Positions 8,822 to 18,257 of a stretch of DNA of 20,810 nucleotides are shown piece after piece. Under the pieces are notes generated by a model that did no database searches, was not told the DNA's origin, and saw only the letters and a program-made list of their open reading frames with translations. The stretch comes from Botryllus schlosseri. Its lineage: Eukaryota > Chordata > Ascidiacea > Stolidobranchia > Styelidae. Each line of letters opens with the position of its first letter. Position 1 is the stretch's first letter. The position numbers and the translations under genes are program-made. The stretch spans positions 1 to 20,810 of the forward strand of contig ATSW01008089.1 of assembly GCA_000444245.1 (NCBI GenBank), in the 5' to 3' direction.

Positions 8822-9088
8822 CTTCACAATCCAATTGGAATTATCGGATCCGTTGCCGGTTCCGGTTCCGTTCCCCGTAATGTCCGACTTGTTTATCGTC
8901 CATGATTTGGTATTGAACGTAGTTATAAAACCTATAACGGCAATATGGAAATCGATAATATGTCTCGTAAACCGTGCAATGCCAACGTTACCAGACGCAT
9001 TGTCGTTGGTGGGTTTCCCATGCGCGGCGGACGCTATTATCAGTACGGAAAAAAGCTTTACGTAATCGTCCAATGTGAGTCTTCTCAT
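8822..9088 (-). CDS. Putative first coding exon of the muscarinic-like receptor
   Basis: An ATG-started frame of exactly 89 codons ends at a phase-0 donor. The residues start MRRLTLDDYVKLFSVLIIAS and end GNGSDNSNWIVK. Four N-glycosylation sequons are visible (NAS, NKS, NGT, NGS), as expected for an extracellular receptor N-terminus. Joined to the next exon it would give NWIVK followed by AVSVSVPF, placing a Trp about 22 residues before the TM1 Asn, close to the W-V-V spacing in muscarinic receptors. The start context is GAAATGA, with a purine at -3. The hydrophobic stretch FSVLIIASAAHG could act as a signal segment, though most muscarinic receptors lack one. GGAACC repeats underlie the GNGT run. 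The sequence has no direct family similarity; the call rests on phase, sequons and position. Confidence 0.45.
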
Positions 9089-9883
9089 TTCGTCGTTGAC
9101 GGAATCTTTTCGCGCGGAAATGGTGTGCTTCGCGGCACATAGGTTGCAGATGACTTTAAACTCTAATAAATACTCATGTCCTATACGCGGGATATAAAGA
9201 TCGGAATCATTTTTATAACCGGGGTAGATACTGCGACTTAGAACGAGGATATCCGAAATTTGTACGATTGTGACTGAACGGCTATATGCATGAAGTCATT
9301 ATAGGCAATTGCCCTGCAGAAGCCGTATTGTAGATAAATGATTCTTACTATATCACAATTGAGAAACAGGTCGATCAAGCAAACCCTTCCGGGCCAGTTG
9401 GAAATCGATTTAAATTCAATACAAGTTAACTGGAGTACTTATGTGGTGTTTAGACTGAAGAAATTAATTTCGTAATGTAGACTACTCCGGATTGTGCTTC
9501 GCGACGTAGGTCTGCCTACGTATAATACACGGGCCACGCTAGATAGATGAACGGTTGAGCTACGAGATTTAATTCCAAGCTCATCTTAACCTTGGCTACC
9601 TATATTTGACAACAGTAGCTTGACACGAGTCATTCTACAGCCTGCATGCACTATTACACATGACGTGTAGACCTACTGTGAGTAGAGTGGTTTTTGTCAA
9701 CGTCTAAATTAGCTATTGTTGTATTTCTATTTGGTAATTACTATATAGGGATTGTGCGAGCCCATGAAATACACTAGTTTGTATACGAACAAGAACTTTT
9801 ATTAAACATTCGCTGCAAGCACTGGCAAGTGACGTCAATTCATCTCACATTGCTATTTCCAAACACTACATTTCACTATAACC
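9089..9883. other. Unannotated, 5' of the candidate first exon
   Basis: No gene or repeat is recognised. If 8822-9088 is the first coding exon, this would hold its 5' leader, an upstream intron or a promoter. I see no convincing TATA box or non-coding exon boundary. Confidence 0.3.
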
Positions 9884-10697
9884 CAGACCTGGGCATCGTG
9901 CGGCCCGCGACGAGATTGTGACCGGCCCGCCAAAAAGTTTCTTGGAATTTAGACTATAAAATATATTTACTAATGTAAATGCGTGGACGAAAACTATAAG
10001 CTGTATAAACTGAACCGGAAATGCGTTTACTCTGAAGTCTGGGTTATTTATGCACATGCACTGTGATTACGTAACCTACGTATGTCGTGTGAGTAATCCC
10101 GGTTCAAAATAAAGCCAATATAGCGAAGTATGCCGTTACAAATCTCTGTTTCCATATTCAAGCTCAAATCTTGTTTGTTACTAGGTCGGTGCTTTAGTAT
10201 AAACTGTTATGTCATACGTGTCCAAATCCCAATTAGTAAAATACTGCAATCAGTGCGCGTGATTAGCGGTCATCCTCTCTCACAAACGATGTTATGTCAA
10301 GCAATGAACGTTGCTGTTTGAAGGCCGACATTTCAAAAAGATTTTGAGAACTAAATATTTGTTTACTGAAGTCAGTTGTGAGCTTTTTTAGTTTATGATG
10401 AGTCTCCGTGGAATATGATAGAGTGGCAATATGACAAAAATCGTGCAGTGAAATACATACATTCGGCTGATGCGGACCGGCTAGCGGCAGCAAGACTATT
10501 ACCGAGACACACCGAGCAATGGTCGCGGTCGCAGCCTAGTATTAACACGTCCACTTTGCAACATCTATTAACACTGTATTTCATTGCTTTCAGTTTAACT
10601 GCACGTCGCAGAAGTCTAAAGAACTTTTGTCTCGGCCCGCCAACGTATTTTCTGCTTCTTATTTGGCCCACCGGAAAAATAATTGACCACACCTACC
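9884..10697. mobile_element. hAT-like element, CAGACCTGGGC ends
   Basis: The left end is CAGACCTGGGCATCGTGCGG followed by CCCGCG, a well-known hAT end form. The right end carries GGCCCGCC, GGCCCACCGG and AATTGACCACACCTA, a degenerate complement of it. CTATAACC occurs exactly at 9876-9883 and 10698-10705, giving an 8-bp duplication. Two bases (CC) separate the last terminus-like base from the right duplication. The 814 bp hold several overlapping open frames, none with transposase similarity. Confidence 0.78.
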
Positions 10698-10705
10698 CTA
10701 TAACC

Positions 10706-10800
10706 CAGGGGCGGGCAACTTCTACGGTCGGCTGGCCGGATATGGGAAAATGAAGTACTTGGCGGGCAGAATTACAGAATCTATACATTAATCGCGTAGT
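10706..10800 (+). mobile_element. hAT left terminus, CAGGGGCGGGCAAC type
   Basis: It begins CAGGGGCGGGCAACTTCTAC, followed by GGCTGGCCGGATATGGG and TTGGCGGGC, typical of a second hAT end class. It starts directly after the CTATAACC that also flanks the 9884 element. No matching right end was found in the next 2 kb, so the right limit is arbitrary and the copy is probably truncated. Confidence 0.6.
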
Positions 10801-12821
10801 TATTCACCTACAAGGAATAAATCTAATCTAATAAATTTAATGTAAATTTCAAGTTTAAAGAGACCAAGAACAGTATTCAATGGATTTATTAGCAATAACT
10901 GTTGAAGTCAATCAGACATGCTGCGGTCGATCAAAGTTGTCAACAAGTTCTTGCTATGTGATGGATTAATAGCCGCATTTTAATGTTATCTATGATGCAA
11001 CGGCTTGCAAGCTAGAAGTTCAAAAACCACAGCCATGCGCTAGAGTGCCGATATGAACTATATGTAGATATAACGCTTGATTGATTCACTGTCGTTTAAA
11101 TTTGGCGTCCTTCCCCCTTTGACGGACGCGCAAGCGACACTGCTGATAATTACATTTTCACTGGGTCACCTTTTCGGCCTATTGATTTTGTTAAAGTCAC
11201 CAACACTGAGTAGTGCTGCAATGCCATGGGTCAAGTTTGCAAACCTAGGGGGTTTAGAGTGTGGTACTTGACTTGTTCATTGTTAATCGCTTTGCTGTTT
11301 GGCTTTTTGCGGAAAGTTATTTTCGCAATGCGATATTTTCTTGCTGCGTACCGGTAAAACATATTATTTTCGGCGGTCTCACCAGGCCATCCGTGGAATG
11401 GACGTACCAAATTTGACAGCTCTGCAGTTGCGGACAGCGAAATGCTGTCATGTAGTTTTCCAACCTAAGGAACAGAAAAAATAAAATGCATTCATGCCAA
11501 GAAAGACACGAAACAAGCAGATATATCCAGCAAATCTTAAACTTTTCGAGTATCTCATGCCGTGATATATCTAAAAAAATATTATAAATGCATCTTGTTA
11601 CTGCAAATTTTATCAAAATTAAGTGCAACTTTCCCACGATTTAAGTGCAATAAGAACTTGTCCTAGTAATCATGCAATCAATTCAGAATAGAATAGCGTG
11701 ATGTTTTGAGCAATAACAAATGAATCAGGTCACTGATTGTTGAATTTTTTTAATATACCCACGATATATATATATCGGTTTTGTATTAAATTCCATTCTT
11801 TGCCGGAATTTTGATCACAGTTGTCACATTACTGATAAATTCTGTTATTTCACGAAAACGTTCAAACCAAGGCTCTTTTGTTAACTATCGAGTACACACG
11901 CACGGCAGGTCGGTCTCTTAATTTAGGGGATCAGCTATCCTCTAACGCGGTGACGCAGTGCTGTGGACTAATTTTATCTAATAGCTTGGCTCACAACTGT
12001 CTTACTGCAGGCACTGTGTCCGCGACACATGAAGAGATTGCGAAGAGTTTGTCAATGATGAGTATGATGGCTGACCAGAGTTACCTTCCCTTGGTCCCTG
12101 GTCTGCAAATTCTTAACATTCCTGCACTATGCGTCCCAAACGGATTTACAGATTCTCAGTTGAACCCTTCAAACACTATGATTTATCAAGAACTAATTCT
12201 AGCTAGATATACTCGTATCCACGCATGAGAAAATGTAAAGAAATGTGGCCCAAACGTAGCTAATTATATGCTCCTTAAATTCAGATACTCAAAGTTGGTT
12301 ATGAAATTAATCGATATCATAACTAATCAGAGAATCCATTACAAGGATGACCATTGCGACGGTGGTGAAAGGGGCGAATTTACCTCAACTGCCGGGACAT
12401 CATTAGCATGATGATGCAGTACTTACGTATAGAATAGGCTATCGATCCCTCCCAATCTCTAAGACTTGGTGACTAATTGTTTATTTACTCGAAATTGGCA
12501 TCTGTGGCCATAATTAAAACTTAGAACCGAAAGCTATGACAACTTGGTCGTTGGTTTATTGGCATTAGGGTTGCTTTATTGGAGGTATCGTCAGCCATCT
12601 TTTCCAAATAACGACCATGGTTAGAGATTGAAATTATAAGCTAGCTTATATCGACTCGCTATACTTGACAGTACTAAACCAATAGGCCTACCCTATGAAA
12701 CTACTAGAAAGAAAAAGAAAATATACCAGGTCTGCGAATTGTAGGCTACACTTGTTAAGACAGCGCAACAAAACACCAAGATTTGGGCGACATAAAATAT
12801 TGATCTTAGGACTACTAAGAC
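10801..12821. other. Unannotated stretch
   Basis: No recognised gene, RNA or repeat in 2 kb. The longest frame is plus 11839-12228, 130 codons from stop to stop, of unremarkable composition and with no ATG near its start. A PALCVPNGFTD run loosely recalls amidase C-terminal segments, but nothing else of that family is present. A short AT tract lies at 11765-11774. Confidence 0.35.
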
Positions 12822-13472
12822 CAGGGGTGTCAAACATACGGCCCGCGGGCCGCATCGAGCCAGCAAGGCGATTTTATCCGGCCCGCGCAGCAATTCTGAG
12901 TAAACGGAAAAATGCTTATACTATCCAGCAATTTTCTAACAAAAATACTTTGACGTAAATAATCATACATGACAGCAAATGTCAAACAAATTGAAAGTTG
13001 ATAGGCCCCATTACAACCATCCGACGGCAGTGTTGGATTTTCAATCAAATTATTATTAATAAGTCGGTTACATTGACCGTTTGGCACCACAATCCGAGAT
13101 GGCAAAAACGTGCACATTTTACACCCAGTTGGTCGTTATCTGAAAGAAATGGTATTCACAGGGAGCCGATGCGAAACCGTAGAGTCAAAGCCGCACCACG
13201 ACTTAGAAATATGCCAACTTAGATCGTCGCTAGTGCTGCTGTTTTAGTTTTTTTTACAAATATCTTCAATCGGACAATCTTCATATATTTGCTAATTCCG
13301 TCGTTTGCGAATAACGATGTTGCTAGCGTAGAGTCATATGATCAGTAATATAATATGCAGAACTATTATGTAGGCCTATAGCTTTGATGACATACCTCTC
13401 CAGTGAAACATTAAGGTGTTGATTTGGAAGTTTGAGTCCGGCCAGCGACCTTTGTTGAGTTTGACACCCCTG
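12822..13472. mobile_element. hAT MITE, CAGGGGTGTCAAAC ends
   Basis: Inverted ends CAGGGGTGTCAAAC (12822-12835) and GTTTGACACCCCTG with one base changed to GAGTTTGACACCCCTG context (ending 13472) pair over 13-14 bp. The left end continues into GGCCCGCGGGCCGC, the usual second block. Flanks ACTAAGAC (12814-12821) and CCCTAGAC (13473-13480) agree at 5 of 8 positions, a decayed duplication of the hAT nnnTAGAn kind. It is 651 bp and non-coding. Sequence on its right, and probably about 30 bp on its left, belongs to a family A element, so this is likely a nested insertion. Confidence 0.85.
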
Positions 13473-13853
13473 CCCTAGACGAAAACGGCTCCCTACCGCC
13501 ATCGTAAACAGACTAAAAATATCTTTTACCGGGACTATCATGCAATATTTTTACGGTCGGCCGTCATCATCATCAGAACACCCATTCCGTACCAATGATC
13601 GATATCTACATGCTGTAAAGGTAAGTTGAACCGACGACAATTTCGCGGCAGCCACCCCACATCTTATACGTCGACTGTAGCGGGTGAAAGTTGTCCGAAG
13701 GCTCATAATACATATTTTTTCGAAAGTATTTTCACAATCATGGTATAATTATATAATGTTGGAAAATTACAATGTTTTTTTGAAATTCCATTTTTTAAAA
13801 CACGGTTTAAAACATGTTTAAAAGAAAGTACTTTGAAACCACATTTTTTTAAA
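13473..13853 (+). mobile_element. Family A hAT MITE, forward copy (left end lost)
   Basis: From GACGAAAACGGCTCC (13477) the sequence follows family A in order: a block at 13553-13588 containing GGTCGGCCGTCATC, then GTCCGAAGGCTCATAA, TTTTTCGAAAGTATTTTCAC, ATCATGGTATAATTATA and AAAACACGGTTTAAAACATG. It stops at TTTAAA (13848-13853), about 11 bp short of the expected right terminus. The left part is cut off by the 12822-13472 element and was not recovered beyond about 30 bp of weak similarity. Confidence 0.78.
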
Positions 13854-14160
13854 CAAATGTCTTATTTTAAAAATTGTGTTCTTTCAAGTTGCATAATTAT
13901 GCAATAATTGTGTAAATACTTACGAAAAAACATGCAGTATGATCCTACGGACGATTTCTACTCGATATAGTAGATGTATACGATATAGAATGGTTGTAAC
14001 CCTCGAAACCGTCGTCCGTTAAGAGTTATAGCACGCAGATATAGGAATGGATGTTCTGATGATGATAACGGCCGACTGTAAAATGCTACATAACGATGCA
14101 GTCCAGGTCAGAGCTGGTTTTTGGTCCGTTTAAGACAGGGATCGGACGACTTTTTCGTCA
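13477..14160. repeat. Long inverted repeat (fused family A copies)
   Basis: The arms are about 13477-13850 and 13850-14160, formed by the two family A copies facing each other. Best-conserved segments are 13553-13588 against 14044-14079, with 33 of 36 bases complementary. The centre is an A/T-rich TTTAAA. The repeat could extrude a cruciform or, if transcribed, fold into a long hairpin. Confidence 0.85.
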
Positions 14161-14331
14161 AAGGAGCCATATTAGCCCCATATTTACAATTTCCAATATC
14201 AATTCGCCATGACGTCACAATTAAAGATTCGTGACGTAATGGCTAAACAAAAAAAATCAAACAAAAAACAATAAAAAACATGTTTTAAACATATGTGTTT
14301 TAAATTGATTTTTGTTATAAATGCAACCTTA
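13848..14331 (-). mobile_element. Family A hAT MITE, reverse copy
   Basis: On the minus strand it starts TAAGGTTGCATTTATAAC at 14331, followed by AAAAATCAATTTAAAACA, TTTTTTATTGTTTTTT, GACGTCA and GCTCCTTTGACGAAAA, as in the 5660 copy. It carries about 110 bp of central sequence missing from that copy. It ends in GTTTAAA at 13848-13854, roughly 65 bp short of the right terminus. Its last six bases are shared with the end of the forward copy, so the two are fused tail to tail. Confidence 0.85.
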
Positions 14332-15157
14332 CTGGCAACCATTCGACCAGTTAATGTTTTGATTCCTGCTTGGACACATTTTACGGGCATTGTATTCACG
14401 ATCATGTTCACTACGCGCAGAAATCAAAGTGCTCTCTACTTCTGTGTGCCCAATGCTCATTGCCTACTGTTTTCTTGCTCATCTCCATGCGATCTCTTTC
14501 TGTATATGTATCACTCAATGTGCGATTGTGCGTGCTTCATCTCTTTTAGAAAGAATCGAAGGCGAATTGTGGGTTGGTCGACATAAACCAATCGCCTCCC
14601 AGACATCCATATATTTTCATTGTATCGCAATTTTCTGATGTTTTGAAATGGCGTAAATATTACTAATAATGACGCGGACAACCCGAAAAGAGGCTTCCCA
14701 CTAATCGATTTCCAAAAGGAGAACCGGGGATAACTCCAGGATGTGAGATTTCGTATGAAACAAAAATGTAAGTGAAAGCTGTACTTGATGAGATGAATTT
14801 CGACAAAAGAATTGGCCGCAATGCTGTAACATTTCAATGCCCCGCGACATTATTGAGCATTGCAAATAGCGCCCAGACTGGCGCAGCGTCCTGATTGTGA
14901 TTGTGATTGTGAATTGTAGAGCTGTGCGTTCGAAGTCTGGTACACAATACCACCATAATGGCCAACGTAGAAAACGAGTAACTTAACAGACGCTAGTATC
15001 CCGTGAAAAGGAGAATGTGTGAATTTAATTACCCTGCCAAAATATTTTTCAACAAACATTTGTTAAGTGCCGAGGATGGTATGCATTTGCATCAATCCTC
15101 ATATGTACATTGTACATGTGTATTGTGTAAGTTGCAGCACAAATATGGAGTAACGGC
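14332..15157. other. Unannotated stretch with a short hexamer repeat
   Basis: No recognised gene. Three GATTGT hexamers and a variant GAATTGT lie at 14893-14917. Open frames on both strands (such as plus 14293-14586 and minus 14511-14837) overlap each other and show no family features. Confidence 0.4.
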
Positions 15158-15863
15158 TAGGGTTGGTGTGAACGTGAGGTTCACGTTCGCGTTCTGCGTG
15201 TGAACCTCGGAAATTTTGAGGTTCACGTTCACAAACGAACCTTGGTAGGTTCTGCACTGTGAACCTTTTTCATATATCACAATTAGTCACGTCATTATAA
15301 CATCTTTGGTTGAAATTCTTTGCATTTCAACTTCGGAACACTGTATGCATGGCGCTGGCAGCATGAAATAAAATCAACACTAAACGAGCTTGCACCTTGA
15401 CAATCTTTGTTACGAAATATTCAACTTTTCGTTTGTGAATATTTAGTGTCTCCATGCGGTGAGCTTGACCCACTATCACATAACATCAATAAAGAAATAC
15501 GCTATATGTAGATAGTCCGCGAATGATGCTTATTCAACCAATTATTGAAATTGATGTAAATAATAGCCTACTTCGTTGTCCGATGTAAAATATTGGCGAA
15601 AAGAGGAAGATAATGATTTTATGGGATTCTTATAGCACTTATTTGCTCCAGTTGATACATTTACTGACGATTAAAATTCAGCATTGTGGCATAATGTGGT
15701 CTGAGTCGTCGCTATAGGTATAGTGTACTGTAAACTGAAACGTAGGGCTCGAATTAGCAATATGTTGTCACGTGACGTCATAGGTTCGCGTTTACACAGA
15801 ACCTTTCAAAAAGGTTCGCATTCACACGAACCTGAACCTATCAGTGGTTAGCACCATCGCTAG
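15158..15863. mobile_element. Family E hAT MITE, copy 2
   Basis: It starts TAGGGTTGGTGTGAACGTGA and ends TTAGCACCATCGCTA, matching copy 1 at 6245-7256 in the same orientation. The same subterminal GTTCACG/GTGAACCT repeats occur in the same places. It is about 706 bp, shorter than copy 1 mainly because a stretch equivalent to about 6695-6955 is missing. TAACGGC flanks both sides (15151-15157 and 15865-15871), a nearly intact duplication. Non-coding. Confidence 0.88.
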
Positions 15864-15890
15864 ATAACGGCACTTTGATCACAAAGTATA

Positions 15891-15930
15891 CTGGGCATGT
15901 CAAATATACGGCCCACCGGACTATTTCATC
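15891..15930 (+). mobile_element. hAT left terminus, CAGGGGTGTCAAAC-related (solo)
   Basis: CTGGGCATGTCAAATATACG followed by GCCCACCGGAC aligns with the left end of the 12822 element at most positions. It lies just right of the family E copy. No right end was found, so it is a decayed or truncated copy. Confidence 0.5.
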
Positions 15931-16680
15931 ATTCATGAGTTATTAATTTGGCATCATTTGACAGGTCCAATTCCGTGACTCGCCTTAGATGAGACAATTC
16001 GCTACGTAATTAACCTTTACCAAGGTATCTTCACACATAATGAAGTCAAGAATCAATACAGGATAGCTCAGTAATTAGTGGATATAGCCTACTGCGATAA
16101 TCTCGCATGAGTGTGTAGTTCAGAAAGAGAAGCTCCAATTTCAAAGAATAGTAATTGAGGCCTCATGATGACCTCACGCGGATTCTGCCTAATATTGTTA
16201 CATTTGCCGCAAATCACTCGATGGAAAAGTAGCATTATCTACATTACGCACACCTTATTCTCGCGAACCTAACCAAAGCCTAATTGGCTGCTTATAACGA
16301 GAACGCTCGACCCAAAATCCCATTTACGAACAGGGTACTGACAAATAAATCCAATATAGATAATGTATTTTACGATGCCAACCCCACAAATTGTAATAAA
16401 ACTGAACAGAAGTATGTCTGGACTGTAAGCGTGTCGCGACACAGCAAACTCGATAATATCACCGCCGATACGGTATGAAAATGAGTTATTGGCTCATCCG
16501 TCCACAACAGCGATTAAGCCGGGACACAAAAACTTAGCGACGGAGTGTAGACATAACTCCCAAAAGATTTGATCGTGTTGTTGTATGGTTTTCGTGAAAT
16601 GTCACTGTGTTACAAGAAGAGCTCGCTGCTTCTGAGACCAGTGTTGAAATTGAGCGATGCGCTCAGAAAAATTCAGGCAT
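15931..16680. other. Unannotated stretch
   Basis: No gene is recognised. A tRNA-like fragment (16061-16130) is listed separately. A 64-codon plus frame at 16284-16478 has no recognisable features. Confidence 0.35.
16061..16130 (+). other. Possible degenerate tRNA-like (SINE head?) fragment
   Basis: TAGCTCAGTAATTAGTGG (16064-16081) resembles the internal A box of tRNA genes. It is followed by a 5-bp hairpin TGCGA/TCGCA (16093-16107) where an anticodon stem could be, and by GTTCAGAAA (16118-16126), a poor B box. Acceptor-stem pairing is not evident. It is at best a relic of a tRNA or tRNA-derived SINE, and may be chance. Confidence 0.15.
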
Positions 16681-16940
16681 GCATCGATACCCGTCCCCAA
16701 ATAGGCGCACGAAACATATTCCGCGTCACAGTCGACATGTAATACTAATATGACAGCAGCGAGTCGCGTATAAGACATGCGGATATATTTCGCGCGAACC
16801 GTCAGTTCATCAGGCAAATAGACCGCTAAACAAGAGGTCTGCCGCTTCTTTATCGCGACTCTCAGACAGAAACACACGGTCATAACGGCACACGCGCTGC
16901 AGTCCGATGCATTCGCCCGCACGCCGCGTGGCGGAAGATC
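16681..16940. other. CpG-dense segment
   Basis: By hand count there are nearly 30 CpG dinucleotides in 260 bp, far above the surroundings, with motifs such as TTTCGCGCGAACC and CACGCGCTGC. A minus-strand frame (16602-16922) begins only at GTG and matches nothing known. The segment could be promoter or first-exon DNA, upstream of the minus-strand receptor gene, but no core promoter motif confirms that. Confidence 0.4.
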
Positions 16941-17117
16941 TTGAATTTGACGAAAAGTAATTTGCCCTCTTTGACATCTTTTAATTATTCATGAGCCCGC
17001 GACACGACGCAAAACGAATATAGTCGGGAGGAGATTCGTTTCCTATGCTTCAATAATGGTTCCGGGAAATACGCGACGGAATATATAGCTCGTTAGTAAA
17101 TATATAGGAGTTACAAG

Positions 17118-17222
17118 TAAGGTTGTGTTCAAAAAGAAAACGCATTTTAAACACATATGTTTGAAAAAGACCACTTTGCATAAACATACCTTTTCATTGT
17201 TTTTTAGTCATGGCCACCAATG
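17118..17222 (+). mobile_element. Family A hAT MITE, left-end fragment
   Basis: It starts TAAGGTTGTGTTCAAAAAGA, then ATTTTAAACACATATGTTT and TTTTCATTGTTTTTTAGTCA. This follows the left end of family A and shares TAAGGTTG and ACACATATGTTT with the reverse copy ending at 14331. No right half is seen. Confidence 0.65.
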
Positions 17223-17792
17223 CACCCAAAATAACATCTGCAATTACTATCTTTGGCTCATTTGCATACATGCGAATGAAGTAGAATGCTCGAGTATTTT
17301 CACGTGAGAAAATCACTAGTCCCTAAGAGGCGTGCATGCACGGCATACTGATCCGCATCAAGCAGCAGCTGCTTGACAGTCACGCATTGTCTTCACTGCA
17401 ATCCATAGACGAGTGACTTAATTTGAAAAGTCAAACATAATGTATATTCAAAATGTGTCATGACAATATTTTTATGCGACCGCAGACGCATCGGAAATGC
17501 GCTGAGGTTAATCCCTTGGTTCGGTAGTTATGGCATTTCCGTACACTTCGTTGTGTCGAGTTATGGACCAAATAATCGAACGTCCCTTGCCGCATCTGAT
17601 GACGAACTTAATTTGTTAGGGAATACATTAAGGGCTGTATTTAATACCCTGCTCAAATGTCATAAGTTTCATCTTTAATTTAAATATTATCACTGCCGTC
17701 GCCAGGGCGGAGATTGTGTAAATATTATTACCATATCATTGAAGATTGTTCTTGTAAATGCATCACATTCACATGGACTCGACAGTATAGAG
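17223..17792. other. Unannotated stretch
   Basis: No recognised gene, RNA or repeat. The 72-codon plus frame at 17460-17678 shows no family features. Confidence 0.35.
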
Positions 17793-18257
17793 CAGGAGTG
17801 CGAAATCAACTTGAGTCGTGGACCGGATTCAAGCCTTTTGATCACTTGCGGGCCGGACCAGTCAAATGATTCCAAAATGTACTCAAATCCTTACCCTTAT
17901 ATTCGCCCGAATACTTTAATATCAAGCCTGCCCTATATACATAACAGTATTTCGCATGATATTACGGATCATTGGAGCTCTATCTCCACAGCACCTTTAT
18001 TCGCAAACGTCGGAATTGGCAAAAGCACGCAAGCTAGCCGAAAACAATCGTTCTAACGACGAAATAAGTTGGCATGTTTCTATGTTCTCTTTGTTTTAGT
18101 CGTAGTTTGACGTTGGCCCTGTGTAGGCGTTGGGTCGTTAGGAGTGCGTTGCGTCGTTCGGCATAAAAGAAATCTGACTGTAAACACGAACGGTTCATTA
18201 CAGTTAAATAGCCATTCGGGGTTTTCTGGGGGCCGGGAAATTTTGCGTTAGAAGTCA
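17793..18257. mobile_element. hAT-like element, CAGGAGTGCGAAATC end
   Basis: The left end is CAGGAGTGCGAAATCAACTT, then GTCGTGGACCGGATTCAAGC and TTGCGGGCCGGACC, the layout of a common hAT end class. A GGGGGCCGG block followed by GAAATTTTGCG at 18227-18250 may be the degenerate right end. Flanking duplications are not convincing, so the right boundary is approximate. Open frames across it are not transposase-like. Confidence 0.5.

Noticed and set aside
10415-10753. Plus-strand frame across 9884-10697 and the next hAT end
   Set aside because: It crosses two transposon termini and overlaps an equally long antisense frame; not a gene.
11878-12228. Amidase-like fragment (PALCVPNGFTD)
   Set aside because: Only about ten residues resemble an amidase C-terminal segment. 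The catalytic Ser-Ser-Lys region and the rest of the fold are absent.
15106-15120. TGTACATTGTACATG palindrome as a regulatory site
   Set aside because: Short and of a composition common by chance in AT-rich DNA.
16602-16922. 106-codon minus-strand frame
   Set aside because: It begins with GTG rather than ATG, lies in CpG-dense stop-poor DNA and resembles nothing known.
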